A DNA stretch of 64,000 nucleotides, taken from Streptomyces goshikiensis (GTDB lineage: Bacteria > Actinomycetota > Actinomycetes > Streptomycetales > Streptomycetaceae). The notes under the pieces are model-generated. The model was not told where the DNA came from. It saw nothing but the letters and a program-made list of their open reading frames with translations, and did no database searches. Each line of letters starts with the position of its first letter. Positions within the stretch are counted from its first letter, which is position 1. The stretch spans positions 744,001 through 808,000 of the forward strand of contig NZ_BMVE01000001.1 of NCBI RefSeq assembly GCF_014650555.1, written 5' to 3'. This document shows positions 27,001-35,319 of this stretch, one piece after another. A program made the position numbers and the translations under genes.

Positions 27001-27222
27001 CCGTACGCGCTCCCGGGCGGCCCGGAGGAGGCGGAGGTGGAGCTGGGCCGGCTGTCCGCGGCCCCGCACCCGGCGCGGGACGCGCGGCTGGAGGACTGCC
27101 TGGAGACGTACGCGGTGGTCCTCGGCCGGGGCGTGGACCCGGCGGAGGGCTGGCAGGCGTGGCGGCTGGGCATGGTGCCGGACCTGCGGGCGCGGGAGAT
27201 CATGGGCGTACCGGCCGCGTAA
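24016..27222 (+). CDS. Membrane-linked NB-ARC/TPR protein with altered Walker A
   Basis: 1068 residues. Residues about 1-80 form a helical domain; about 82-135 is a strongly hydrophobic Ala/Gly-rich stretch able to form two membrane helices; an Arg-rich linker follows. The NB-ARC-like region begins near 215 (TFAGRRPELTRIEQWV) with P-loop HGEPGVGRT (250-257), where the catalytic Lys is Arg (R256). The Walker B position reads VTVVVEDAVD. GLPLALRVLAPLG and a winged-helix-like MHDAVRAFAAERL fit the AfsR/SARP-type STAND order, followed by about eight TPRs (such as AWAHFQLGQVYLRMGGVERAEAELRRALELY). AGGAGG lies 6 nt before ATG 24016; ATG 24010 abuts it. ATP hydrolysis is doubtful. It sits next to the accessory block but has host-like codon use. 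Confidence 0.8.
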   Translation: MRDSHRGEAERLLERAVGEEVRRAAVTGAPADREALLARGREALDGLATSAATEYEAYVRALDEAADGDESLGEAFRRGNASTALLVTAVAAAAAIGADLAFGVAAGTALTTGAVVGVAGAATTVAKVTALHLPAANRRAGALGRPGGPEQLKLQWLTALEVRGIRPFLEQQRTVAAAARAPRPAVPQPRRSDRSAEARRRSTLEQSFGQLPGTAGTFAGRRPELTRIEQWVRAARASTETRPVVVVLHGEPGVGRTALALRAAHGLRDQFKGACVVDLRGGSPGEAPLSTREALLHLLNRLGAPREQLLFREGSSAEQQVRRLAELYHQHLQGQPVTVVVEDAVDAAQLRILVPERSDSLVLVTAREPLELPAGLSAWVHQLPLARLEEAEAAELVLSVAQEAGLAPYEDEERVLGRLLALGAGLPLALRVLAPLGPKAALAEAEAEAEGEGEGAAEPVRRALGLAYADLAEERRRLLRLLTLAGRASLGPSAAAALIDADRVEAGRLLRELAQAGLLDHVRGERYRMHDAVRAFAAERLAADEDREASVAAHERLIRNYAQLADSVIRMVDGKMSTRSNQFGGHGFASLDAALRWLDDESSFITAALRHSEGVDQQAVLDLLGALCDFCLLRGDLYRLGEINELTRAVDQGRLARSVQWRTGIAARQLGELDKARTTLTSVVDQYREAHQDAGAGMALISLGITLHHQGQLTEASARIREALVLQEPQELAGDRAWGLHALGAVERDRARLGEAVGLLERSLELHRESESVHGEAWAHFQLGQVYLRMGGVERAEAELRRALELYGRTRDDRGEAWALTQLGRARVLDGDPGPAVERLREALARHREAEDARGEAWTLYYLGQALEEGGELDPAVRELERARTMFSRMRDVYGLAHARHHSGRVTRDQRAAQTGNLKNSGFARQLLVDARADFRRIGLAHGEAWTCLELAVVDAGNGRVPQAVDLCEEAVRLFISYGDRRGEDWARFLRCTLLPYALPGGPEEAEVELGRLSAAPHPARDARLEDCLETYAVVLGRGVDPAEGWQAWRLGMVPDLRAREIMGVPAA

Positions 27223-27330
27223 GCCGGCGGCCGCCGGGGCGCGCGGCGCGTAAGCCGGCGGCGCGTGAGCCCGAGGCCACCCCGGCCCGCGGCGCGTGAG
27301 CCCGCGGCGCGTGAGCCCGGGACGCGTGAG
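27217..27330 (+). repeat. 15-bp-period repeat starting at a stop codon
   Basis: GCGTAAGCCGGCGG at 27217 contains the stop codon of the NB-ARC gene and recurs exactly at 27248. Related units GCGTGAGCCC start at 27263, 27294, 27309 and 27324, with spacings of 15, 31, 15 and 15 bp. Each unit keeps an in-phase-looking TAA or TGA. Confidence 0.8.
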
Positions 27331-27414
27331 CCCCGGCCCGCCGGCGCGCAGGGGTGAGTCGCCGCCCGGCCCGCTGGGGGCGGGCGGCGCTCGGGGGTCG
27401 CCGCGGGGTGGGGC

Positions 27415-27639
27415 CTACGGGGCCCGGTCGGGCGAGGGGGACGCGGTGCCCGGTTCGGGGGCCTCCTGGAAGTCGACCCGCCCCATGTGCCGGCTCATCG
27501 ACTTCATCAGGCCCCACACCCCGAGGGCGAGGGCCGCGAACACCAGGAACCCCAGGAGTCCGGGGGTCACCTTGTTCTTGTCGAAGGTGTCACCGGCCAG
27601 CGGAAGGAGCTCGTTCAGTGCTGCCTGCGTAGCGCTCAT
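27415..27639 (-). CDS. Small single-TM protein downstream of mca
   Basis: 74 residues: NELLPLAGDTFDKNKVTPG, one membrane span LLGFLVFAALALGVWGLM, then a basic/polar tail KSMSRHMGRVDFQEAPEPG. The start ATG at 27639 lies 2 nt after the mca stop, and GGAG inside the mca 3' end serves as ribosome binding site, so translation is coupled. The constant pairing with mca in streptomycetes, as I recall it, suggests a link to mycothiol metabolism or export, which is inference. Confidence 0.8.
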   Translation of the reverse strand: MSATQAALNELLPLAGDTFDKNKVTPGLLGFLVFAALALGVWGLMKSMSRHMGRVDFQEAPEPGTASPSPDRAP

Positions 27640-27641
27640 GA

Positions 27642-28523
27642 CTACGCATTCTCCCGGATGCCCTCGAAGAGGTCGGACTCGGGGAGGGAAGTGTCGACGA
27701 GCGACTTCGCCAGCTCGTACTCCTCCGTGGGCCAGACCTCCTTCTGGAGGTCCAGGGGAACGCGGAACCAGCCGCCGTCCGGGTCGATCTGGGTGGCGTG
27801 CGCGATGAGCGCCTTGTCACGGATCTCGAAGAAGTCCGCGCAGGGCACGTGCGTGGTCAGGTTCCGCTCGGTGCGCTCGAACTCCTTCCAGCGCTCCAGC
27901 CACTCGCCGTAGGGGGACTCCAGGCCGCGCGCGAGCAGCGCCTCGTGCAGGGCGACGGTGCGCGGCTTGTTGAAGCCCTGGTTGTAGTACAGCTTCTGCG
28001 GCTGGTACGCCGGGCCGAACTCGGCCTCCGGGTACTTCTCGGTGTCGGCGGCGCCGTCGAAGGCCACCATCGAGATCTTGTGGGTCATGATGTGGTCGGG
28101 GTGCGGGTAGCCGCCGTTCTCGTCGTACGTGGTGATGACCTGCGGCTTGAACGCGCGGATCTTCTTCACCAGCCGGCCCGCGGCCTCCTCCACGTCCGCC
28201 AGGGCGAAGCAGCCGTCGGGCAGCGGGGGCAGCGGGTCGCCCTCGGGGAGGCCGGAGTCGACGTATCCGAGCCACTCCTGCTCGATGCCGAGGATCTCGC
28301 GCGCCTCGTCCATCTCCCTGGCGCGGACCTCGTGGATGTTCTCCTCGATGTACTTGTCGCCCTGGAGCTTGGGGTTGAGGATCGAGCCGCGCTCGCCGCC
28401 GGTGCAGGTCACCACCAGCACGGGCATCCCCTCGGACACGTACTTGGCCATGGTGGCCGCGCCCTTGCTCGACTCGTCGTCGGGGTGGGCGTGGACGGCC
28501 ATCAGTCGAAGCTGCTCGGTCAA
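27642..28523 (-). CDS. mca: Mycothiol S-conjugate amidase
   Basis: 293 residues, LmbE/PIG-L zinc hydrolase family. The zinc motif AVHAHPDDESSKGA (H13, D16) is near the N-terminus and HPDHIMTHK supplies the third ligand; CTGGERGSILNP and ITTYDENGGYPHPDH are typical of Mca/MshB, and the length and C-terminal part fit Mca. It cleaves mycothiol conjugates of electrophiles, releasing a mercapturic acid for export and glucosaminyl-inositol for reuse. The start is TTG 28523 with GAGGATCC upstream. It heads a two-gene operon with the small membrane protein and is divergent from the DUF4307 gene. Confidence 0.93.
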   Translation of the reverse strand: MTEQLRLMAVHAHPDDESSKGAATMAKYVSEGMPVLVVTCTGGERGSILNPKLQGDKYIEENIHEVRAREMDEAREILGIEQEWLGYVDSGLPEGDPLPPLPDGCFALADVEEAAGRLVKKIRAFKPQVITTYDENGGYPHPDHIMTHKISMVAFDGAADTEKYPEAEFGPAYQPQKLYYNQGFNKPRTVALHEALLARGLESPYGEWLERWKEFERTERNLTTHVPCADFFEIRDKALIAHATQIDPDGGWFRVPLDLQKEVWPTEEYELAKSLVDTSLPESDLFEGIRENA

Positions 28524-28561
28524 GACAGGATCCTCTGTGATTCGTCAGCGTGGGCGGTTCC

Positions 28562-28567
28562 TATACT
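28562..28567 (+). promoter_or_regulatory. -10 box for the DUF4307 gene
   Basis: TATACT is 42 bp before ATG 28609, leaving room for a short leader that contains GGAAGGAACG as ribosome binding site. The -35 is not obvious. Confidence 0.4.
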
Positions 28568-28608
28568 GACCGAATCGGGGGGCGGAAAATTCCATGGAAG
28601 GAACGATC

Positions 28609-29031
28609 ATGAGCTCGGTGCGCGAGGGCCTCCCCGAGGGCCGCTACGGCCGGTCGGCGGACGAGCGCGCCGACCGGAAGCTCAAGATCGTCGGCTCGGT
28701 GCTGGGCGTGGGCCTGCTGGGCGTGGTCGGCTGGATCGGCTGGGACTACGTGGCGGGCCAGGCCGTCAGCGCCGAGGTGATCAAGTTCCAGGTGGTCTCG
28801 GACTCCGAGGTGAAGGTGCACCTGGAGGTCCGCAAGGAGGCCTCGGTCACCGGTGTCTGCACCCTGATCTCGCAGAACAAGGAGCACGCCGAGGTGGGCC
28901 GCGCGGACTACACGTTCGGCCAGCGGGAGAGCCGGGTCGACGAGGTGGTCACGCTGAAGACCACCGGCCGCGCCACGATGATCGACCTGGTCGGCTGCCA
29001 GCCGTCGACCGCCACCACCACCGCGGGCTGA
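28609..29031 (+). CDS. DUF4307 domain membrane protein
   Basis: 140 residues. The start region VREGLPEGRYGRSADERADRKLK is followed by a membrane span IVGSVLGVGLLGVVGWIGWDYV and an extracytoplasmic beta domain with conserved KFQVVSDSEVKVHLEVRKEASVTGVCTLISQNKEHAEVGRADY and ATMIDLVGCQP. Two Cys are well placed for a disulfide. DUF4307 occurs next to mca in many actinobacteria; its function is unknown. ATG 28609 has GGAAGGA 6-8 nt upstream; ATG 28594 in frame has none. Confidence 0.85.
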   Translation: MSSVREGLPEGRYGRSADERADRKLKIVGSVLGVGLLGVVGWIGWDYVAGQAVSAEVIKFQVVSDSEVKVHLEVRKEASVTGVCTLISQNKEHAEVGRADYTFGQRESRVDEVVTLKTTGRATMIDLVGCQPSTATTTAG

Positions 29032-29167
29032 CCCCGCTCTCTTTCCCCGGCTTCCCCGCCCCGGCAGCGCGGCGACCTGACACAGACGTCCGGCGGACGG
29101 GCGGATCGCCCCGCCCCTGCGGTCGACTGGATCTCCCTGCCCGCCCCGCCCCGCGAGGAGAGACGCC

Positions 29168-29668
29168 ATGTCCCTGTTCATTCCGGATTTCGACGACTCC
29201 GTGGTCGTCCGGGCCGCCGACGCCGAGGTCATCCGGTCGGCGCCCGACTCCACCAACCGGCTGCTCGTCGACAGCGACGCGGTCGGCGGGGCGCTGTCCA
29301 GCATGCGCGTGACCCTCGGCAAGGGCGCGAACGGCGCCCGCCCGCACCACCACGGCCGGTCGGCCGAGATGTTCTACATCCTGGACGGGACGGCCCAGCT
29401 GCTCGCGGGCGAGCGGGTCGTCACCGCCGAGCGCGGCGACGTGGTGATCGTGCCGCCCGGGCAGCAGCACGCCTTCGCCGCCGCGCCCGGGGAGATCGCC
29501 GACATGCTGGTCATCATCACGCCCGGCGTGGAGCGGTTCGAGTACTTCCGTCACCTGGAGCGCATCCGGTACGGAAAGGTGCCTCCGGAAAGCCTTCTGG
29601 AGGTGCAGGAGCTGTACGACAGCCACTTCGGCACGAGCGAGATCTGGAATGCCACGCGCGGTCAATGA
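29168..29668 (+). CDS. Cupin domain protein
   Basis: 166 residues with one cupin barrel: ARPHHHGRSAEMFYILDGTAQLLAGERVV carries the metal-binding His-His and Glu of motif 1, and VIVPPGQQHAFAAAPGEIADMLVII carries the His of motif 2. A C-terminal helical extension (YFRHLERIRYGKVPPESLLEVQELYDSHF) is common in small streptomycete cupins. The substrate cannot be inferred. GAGGAGAG precedes ATG 29168. It is separated by about 110 bp from greA, which has its own promoter. Confidence 0.85.
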   Translation: MSLFIPDFDDSVVVRAADAEVIRSAPDSTNRLLVDSDAVGGALSSMRVTLGKGANGARPHHHGRSAEMFYILDGTAQLLAGERVVTAERGDVVIVPPGQQHAFAAAPGEIADMLVIITPGVERFEYFRHLERIRYGKVPPESLLEVQELYDSHFGTSEIWNATRGQ

Positions 29669-29714
29669 CACACTTCATACAGTGGGTGTCCTCCCCCTTT
29701 TCTTCCCGAATTGT

Positions 29715-29720
29715 TAGGCT
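29715..29720 (+). promoter_or_regulatory. greA promoter -10 box
   Basis: TAGGCT lies 57 bp before the greA GTG start and is followed by a ~55-nt leader ending with GAGGAGCACCC. The -35 is weak. Confidence 0.4.
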
Positions 29721-29777
29721 CGTGGTTTCGCCCGCCGCTGGCGGCTTTGTAGTCCCCTGTACCGACGAGGAGCACCC

Positions 29778-30275
29778 GTGACCCAGACGAGCGAGAGCGT
29801 CACCTGGCTGACCCAGGCGGCGTACGACCAGCTGAAGGCCGAGCTGGACTACCTCTCTGGTCCCGCACGCACGGAGATCGCCACCAAGATCGCAGCCGCC
29901 CGCGAGGAGGGCGACCTGCGCGAGAACGGCGGTTACCACGCGGCCAAGGAGGAGCAGGGCAAGCAGGAGCTCCGGGTCCGGCAGCTGACGCAGCTCCTGG
30001 AGAACGCCAAGGTCGGGACGGCTCCCGCCTCCGACGGTGTGGTGGCTCCGGGCACGCTCGTCAAGATCGCCTTCGACGGCGACGAGGACGACACCATGGA
30101 GTTCCTGCTGGCCTCCCGCGAGTACGCGTCCTCGGAGTTCGAGACGTACTCCCCCCAGTCCCCGCTGGGCAGCGGGGTGCTGAACAAGAAGATCGGCGAG
30201 GACGCCGAGTACGAACTGCCGAACGGCAAGAAGGCCACCGTCAAGATCCTTGACGTCAAGCCCTTCACCGGCTGA
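29778..30275 (+). CDS. greA: Transcription elongation factor GreA
   Basis: 165 residues. The N-terminal coiled coil is evident (WLTQAAYDQLKAELDYLSGPARTEIATKIAAAREEGDLRENGGYHAAKEEQGKQELRVRQL) with the tip acidic pair in REEGDLRENGGYHAAKEEQ. The C-terminal FKBP-like domain has SPLGSGVLNKKIGEDAEYELPNGKKATVKILDV. It stimulates transcript cleavage by backtracked RNA polymerase. The GTG at 29778 is preceded by GAGGAG. It ends at a strong bidirectional terminator shared with the ABC exporter genes. Confidence 0.95.
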   Translation: MTQTSESVTWLTQAAYDQLKAELDYLSGPARTEIATKIAAAREEGDLRENGGYHAAKEEQGKQELRVRQLTQLLENAKVGTAPASDGVVAPGTLVKIAFDGDEDDTMEFLLASREYASSEFETYSPQSPLGSGVLNKKIGEDAEYELPNGKKATVKILDVKPFTG

Positions 30276-30297
30276 TCACCCCCGCGCGAAAAGACGT

Positions 30298-30351
30298 ACG
30301 TACGGGAGCCCCCGCCTGCGGACCACGGTCCGGGCGGGGGCTCCCGTACGT
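30298..30351. terminator. Bidirectional terminator between greA and ABC exporter genes
   Basis: A 19-bp stem: 30298-30316 (ending GGGAGCCCCCGCC) pairs with 30333-30351 (starting GGCGGGGGCTCCC), and the 16-nt loop holds a further GGACC/GGTCC pairing. It lies between two convergent stop codons. Confidence 0.85.
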
Positions 30352-30358
30352 CCGGGGC

Positions 30359-31212
30359 TCAGGCCGTCGCCGAGCGGTACTTACGGACCGCGAGGGTCCG
30401 GAAGACCACGATGATCAGCACCGACCACACCACCGACGCGATGATCGGGTGCTGCATCGGCCAGGCCGCCGGCGCCTCGTACCCGGGCGGGAAGTTGCCG
30501 AACAGCCCGCGGGCCGCCTGGACGGTCGCGCTGAAGGGGTTCCACTCCGCGATGTGCCGCAGGAACGGCGGCATGTTCTCGGAGGGGACGAAGGCGTTCG
30601 AGATGAACGTCAGCGGGAACAGCCAGATCAGCCCGCCCGAGGTGGCCGCCTCCGGGGTGCGCACCGACAGGCCGATCAGGGCGCCGATCCAGGAGAAGGC
30701 GTATCCGAGCAGGAGCAGCAGGGCGAAGCCGCCCAGCACCTCCAGGGGGCTGGTGTGGGTGCGCCAGCCGACGAGCAGGGCGACCACGGCCAGGACGACC
30801 AGGGTGAGGGTGGTCTGGACGAGGTCGGCGAGGGTGCGGCCGGTCAGGACCGCGCCGCGCGCCATGGGCAGTGAGCGGAACCGGTCGATCAGGCCCTTGT
30901 GCATGTCGTCCGCGATGCCGGCGCCCGCGCCGGCGGTGGCGAAGGTGACGGTCTGGGCGAAGATGCCGGCCATCAGGAACTCGCGGTAGGCGGCCGGCGA
31001 GGTGCTGCCGTCGACGCTGATCGAGCCGCCGAAGACGTAGCTGAAGAGCACGACGAACATCACCGGCTGGATGACCCCGAAGATGATCATCTCGGGGATC
31101 CTGGACATGCGGATCAGGTTCCGCTTGGCCATGACCAGGGAGTCGTTGACGCTCTGTACGACGCCGCCGCGCGGCCGGGGTGCGGCGAGCTCCGGGGTCG
31201 GGGACATGGTGG

Positions 31213-31216
<4 letters not shown>
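30359..31216 (-). CDS. ABC-2 type transporter permease (DrrB-like)
   Basis: 285 residues with about six membrane segments, starting MIIFGVIQPVMFVVLFSYVFGGS. The ABC-2 signature region DDMHKGLIDRFRSLPMARGAVLTGRTLADL is present, and FISNAFVPSENMPPFLRHIAEWNPFS is the usual motif of daunorubicin-resistance-type permeases. It pairs with the ATPase gene just upstream: GTG 31216 overlaps that gene's stop by 4 bp (GTGA), so expression is coupled. The complex likely exports a hydrophobic compound; no drug is indicated by neighbours. Confidence 0.9.
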
Positions 31217-32241
<1,025 letters not shown>

Positions 32242-32476
32242 ATGGGTTCTCCCAGCGGATGGGGCGAGCGCAATCGCCCGCGGTCCTAGGCGGATCCAGG
32301 ATCGCCGGGCAGGCCGCGCCCGGCCGTACGAAGGATCCACGGGCCGGAAAAACCGTATCGCGTCATGTCGCGTCACACCACGGGAACGCCCGCAACGCCT
32401 TGGAACTCCGGCGTCACACGTCCCGCGTGAGCGTCCGCGACTGTCACCGCCGTCACGGTCGTGGTCCGGACCGGCC

Positions 32477-33709
32477 TCAGCCGACCACCGCGTATCCCGC
32501 GCCGTGCAGCGACCGCGCGACCTCGGCGCAGTGCTCCGGGCCCTTGGTCTCCAGGTGCAGTTCCACCTCCACCTCCGTGAGCCCGAGCCGCGGATCGGTC
32601 CGTACGTGACTCACGTCCAACACGTTCGCATCCACCACTGACAACACCCCCAGCAGTCCGGCCAGGGCCCCCGGCCGGTCGGCCACGCGCAGCCGCAGCG
32701 ACAGGTAGCGGCCCGCCGCCACCATGCCGTGCCGCAGGACCCGCTGGAGCAGCAGCGGATCGACGTTCCCGCCGGACAGCACCGCGACCACCGGGCCGTT
32801 CCCGTACAGCCCGGGTTCGCTGAGCAGGGCCGCCACCGGGCTGCACCCCGCCGGTTCGACGACCAGCTTGGCCCGCTCCAGGCAGAGCAGCAGCGCGCTG
32901 GAGAGGGCGTCCTCGGAGACCGTGCGGACGTCGTCGACGAGCTCGCCGATGATGTGGAAGGGGACGTCTCCGGGGCGGCCGACCTTGATGCCGTCGGCCA
33001 TCGTCACCGGGTTGTCGATCGAGACCGGGTGCCCGGCCTTCAGCGAGGGCGGGTAGGCGGCCGCGCCCGCCGCCTGGACGCCGATGACCTTCACGTCCGG
33101 CCGCAGCGCCTTCACCGCGACCGCCACGCCCGCGGCGAGCCCGCCGCCGCCGATGCCGACCAGGATCGTCCGTACCTCGGGGCACTGCTCCAGGATCTCC
33201 AGGCCGACCGTGCCCTGGCCCGCGATGATGTCGCGGTGGTCGAAGGGGTGGATGAACACCGCCCCGGTGCGGTCGGCGTACTCCTGGGCGGCCGCGAGCG
33301 TCTCGTCCACGACCTGCCCGTGCATGACCACCTCGGCGCCGTACTCCTGCGTGGCCGCCACCTTCGGCAGCGGCGCCCCGACGGGCATGAACACCGTCGA
33401 GCGGACGCCGAGCAGGGAGGACGCCAGCGCGACGCCCTGCGCGTGGTTGCCGGCGCTGGCCGCGACCACCCCGGCGGCGCGCTGCTCGGGGCGCAGGCCC
33501 GCGATGCGCACGTATGCGCCGCGCAGCTTGAAGGAACCCGTCCGCTGGAGGTTCTCGCACTTGAGGTGCACCGGGGAACCGGTCAGGGCCGAGAGGTGCC
33601 GGCTGCCCTCCATCGCGGTGACCCGGGAGACGCCCGACAGCATCTTCTGGGCCCCCCGGACGTCGTCGAGGATGACCTGGGGGACGGGCGTGGGCACGCG
33701 GTAGTTCAT
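32477..33709 (-). CDS. ilvA: Threonine ammonia-lyase with C-terminal ACT domain
   Basis: 410 residues, fold-type II PLP enzyme. ENLQRTGSFKLRGAY carries the PLP lysine, SAGNHAQGVA the substrate loop and GIGGGGLAAG the phosphate-binding glycines. A C-terminal ACT-like regulatory domain runs from about residue 330 (YLSLRLRVADRPGALAGLLGVLSVVDANVLDVSHVR). It deaminates threonine to 2-oxobutanoate for isoleucine synthesis or catabolism. With a single short ACT domain it resembles the catabolic/TdcB-type or short IlvA form. ATG 33709 has no strong ribosome binding site and could be leaderless. Confidence 0.92.
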   Translation of the reverse strand: MNYRVPTPVPQVILDDVRGAQKMLSGVSRVTAMEGSRHLSALTGSPVHLKCENLQRTGSFKLRGAYVRIAGLRPEQRAAGVVAASAGNHAQGVALASSLLGVRSTVFMPVGAPLPKVAATQEYGAEVVMHGQVVDETLAAAQEYADRTGAVFIHPFDHRDIIAGQGTVGLEILEQCPEVRTILVGIGGGGLAAGVAVAVKALRPDVKVIGVQAAGAAAYPPSLKAGHPVSIDNPVTMADGIKVGRPGDVPFHIIGELVDDVRTVSEDALSSALLLCLERAKLVVEPAGCSPVAALLSEPGLYGNGPVVAVLSGGNVDPLLLQRVLRHGMVAAGRYLSLRLRVADRPGALAGLLGVLSVVDANVLDVSHVRTDPRLGLTEVEVELHLETKGPEHCAEVARSLHGAGYAVVG

Positions 33710-33838
33710 GCCGCCAGTCTCGCAGCCCGCGCGGAACCCGGCGGGACGTGTCCGACAGGTCCGGCAGGGGCGAAATCCCGCCAGCCGGAACAGCCTCTCC
33801 GGTCGGTTCTGAAGTGCCCGCACGAGTTCTCGTACGAG

Positions 33839-33869
33839 CCGTACGGGCCGCCGTACGGCCGCGTACTCT
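33839..33869 (+). promoter_or_regulatory. Repeated CCGTACGG palindromes and -10 box upstream of marR
   Basis: CCGTACGG occurs at 33839-33846 and 33851-33858, and TACTCT at 33864-33869 fits a -10 box 42 bp before the MarR gene start. The two palindromes lie where the -35 and spacer would be, so autorepression is plausible. Confidence 0.4.
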
Positions 33870-33911
33870 GTCCCCCATCCTTGTCCGACCACGCGAAGAG
33901 AGCCCACGGCC

Positions 33912-34433
33912 ATGCCCTCCAACCCGGCCAATTCCGATCTGCCCGCGCAGACCGAGGCACCCGCCGGAGCCGGTCTCCTCGACGCGCTCCAGCACCAGGT
34001 GGCGGTCTTCGCCCGCCGGGCCGAACAGACCCGCCTGGGCGGGGTCGGCCAGGCCCGCAACTCGATGGACCGCGCCGCGTACCTGCTGCTCAACCGGCTC
34101 GACCTGGAAGGCCCGATGGGCGTCAAGGCGCTCGCGTGCGGCATGGGCATCGACTCCTCCACCGTCACCCGCCAGGTCGCGCCGCTGGTCGACAGCGGCC
34201 TGGTCAAGCGCACCTCGCACCCCGAGGACGGCCGGGCCGTGGTGCTCGCCCTGTCGCCGCGCGGGCTGGCCCGGCTGGAGGAAGTGCGGTCCTCGCGGCG
34301 CGAGCTGATGGCCCGTGTGACCGACGGCTGGAGCGAGGACGAGCGCGAGTCCTTCACCGGACTCCTCACCCGTTTCAACGTCTCGCTGTCCGAGCTGATG
34401 GCCGCGGTCGCCGACGCCGGACCCGCCTCCTGA
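33912..34433 (+). CDS. MarR family transcriptional regulator
   Basis: 173 residues. Winged-helix layout: DALQHQVAVFARRAEQ, then AAYLLLNRLDLEGPMGVKALACGMGIDSSTVTRQVAPLVDSGLVKRTSHPEDGRAVVLALSPRG, containing the recognition helix and the wing with DxR (EDGR). A long C-terminal dimerisation helix pair follows. MarR proteins sense phenolics, oxidants or drugs. It is divergent from ilvA and the ABC exporter operon; control of the exporter is possible but only positional. GAAGAGAG precedes ATG 33912. Confidence 0.9.
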   Translation: MPSNPANSDLPAQTEAPAGAGLLDALQHQVAVFARRAEQTRLGGVGQARNSMDRAAYLLLNRLDLEGPMGVKALACGMGIDSSTVTRQVAPLVDSGLVKRTSHPEDGRAVVLALSPRGLARLEEVRSSRRELMARVTDGWSEDERESFTGLLTRFNVSLSELMAAVADAGPAS

Positions 34434-34500
34434 GAACCGGTCGAGGCGGGTGCGTCCCGCCTCTTGACCCGGGTGGTCCCACCGGCCGCAGTATGAGGCT

Positions 34501-34956
34501 GTGGACCACCGAGCCGGCCCCTACGCGGAGTTCGAGGCCTTCGTCGCGGGCGCGGCGGGGCGGCTGCTGCACGTCGCGGTGCTGCTGACCGCCGAGGCGG
34601 ACCCGGCGTCGGGCGCCGAGTGCCCCGTCGCGCGCCGGCTCCTCGCGGGGGCGCTGGCGCGGACGTACGCGCACTGGGGGCGGGTGCGCGGCGACGACCC
34701 GTACGACGACACCCGCCGGGAGCTGTGCGTCGCTTACGCCCGCACCGCGCGCCGGCATCCCGCCGGTACGGGGATCCTCGCCCGGCTGAGCCCGCCGGAG
34801 CGGCTGGTGCTGGTGCTGCGGGTGTACGAGGGGGTCGCGGAGGAGGTCGCCGCGGCGCAGCTGGGGCTGACGCCCGAGCGGGTGCGGGTGCTGTGCAACC
34901 GGGCGGTGTCGGCCATGCGGCCGGCCTCCGGCCGGGGTGCGGAGGGCGCCGCATGA
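34501..34956 (+). CDS. Degenerate SigE-family ECF sigma factor-like protein
   Basis: 151 residues. FEAFVAGAAGRLLHVAVLLTAEADP and RRLLAGALARTYAHWGRVRGDDPYDDTRR match the layout of region 2 in the SigE-type ECF family (FVxARxxxLLRTAYLLTGD...LVQxALxKTYxxWxRV), but conserved residues are lost. LSPPERLVLVLRVYEGVAEEVAAAQLGLTPERVRVLCNRAVSAMR is a region 4 HTH. It may have lost promoter melting or act as an adaptor. Start GTG 34501. Its stop overlaps the start of the next gene by 4 bp (ATGA), so the two proteins are made together. Confidence 0.7.
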   Translation: MDHRAGPYAEFEAFVAGAAGRLLHVAVLLTAEADPASGAECPVARRLLAGALARTYAHWGRVRGDDPYDDTRRELCVAYARTARRHPAGTGILARLSPPERLVLVLRVYEGVAEEVAAAQLGLTPERVRVLCNRAVSAMRPASGRGAEGAA

Positions 34957-35204
34957 GCATGCCGGACCGCAAGGAGATCCAGGTCAGGGAGCTGCTGGAG
35001 GGGCCGCATCCGGTGGTCCCGGCCGGGCTGGCGGCGAGCGCCGCCGAGCGCGGGGACCGGCTGCTGCGGCGCCGCCGCGCGGCCGGCCGGTTCGGCTGGA
35101 CGGTGCTGTTCGCGGCGGTGGCCGTCTTCGCCGTCTGGGCCCTGCTGACCCACCCCTGGACCGTCCCGCCGAGCGGCGTCTCCCCACCCCTGGAGGGCTG
35201 GTGA
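34953..35204 (+). CDS. Tiny membrane protein coupled to sigma-like gene (candidate anti-sigma)
   Basis: 83 residues: a cytosolic N-terminal half (DRKEIQVRELLEGPHPVVPAGLAASAAERGDRLLRRRRAAG), one membrane span FGWTVLFAAVAVFAVWALLTHPW, and a short outer tail. ATG 34953 overlaps the stop of the sigma-like gene. The topology and coupling are those of a minimal anti-sigma factor, though no zinc HxxxCxxC motif is present. The assignment is inferred from position. Confidence 0.65.
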   Translation: MSMPDRKEIQVRELLEGPHPVVPAGLAASAAERGDRLLRRRRAAGRFGWTVLFAAVAVFAVWALLTHPWTVPPSGVSPPLEGW

Positions 35205-35286
35205 CGCCACCGGGCCCAGGGCCCGGCCCGGCGCGGGCCGGGGCCCGCCCGGGCAGCGAGCCCGGGCAGCGGGCCGCGGACCCGGA

Positions 35287-35311
35287 GCCCGGCCCGGGGT
35301 GCGGGCCGGGC
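35287..35311. terminator. Hairpin between convergent sigma-like and metB genes
   Basis: GCCCGGCCC (35287-35295) and GGGCCGGGC (35303-35311) form a 9-bp stem with a 7-nt loop between two convergent genes. Confidence 0.6.
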
Positions 35312-35319
35312 GGTGGGGG

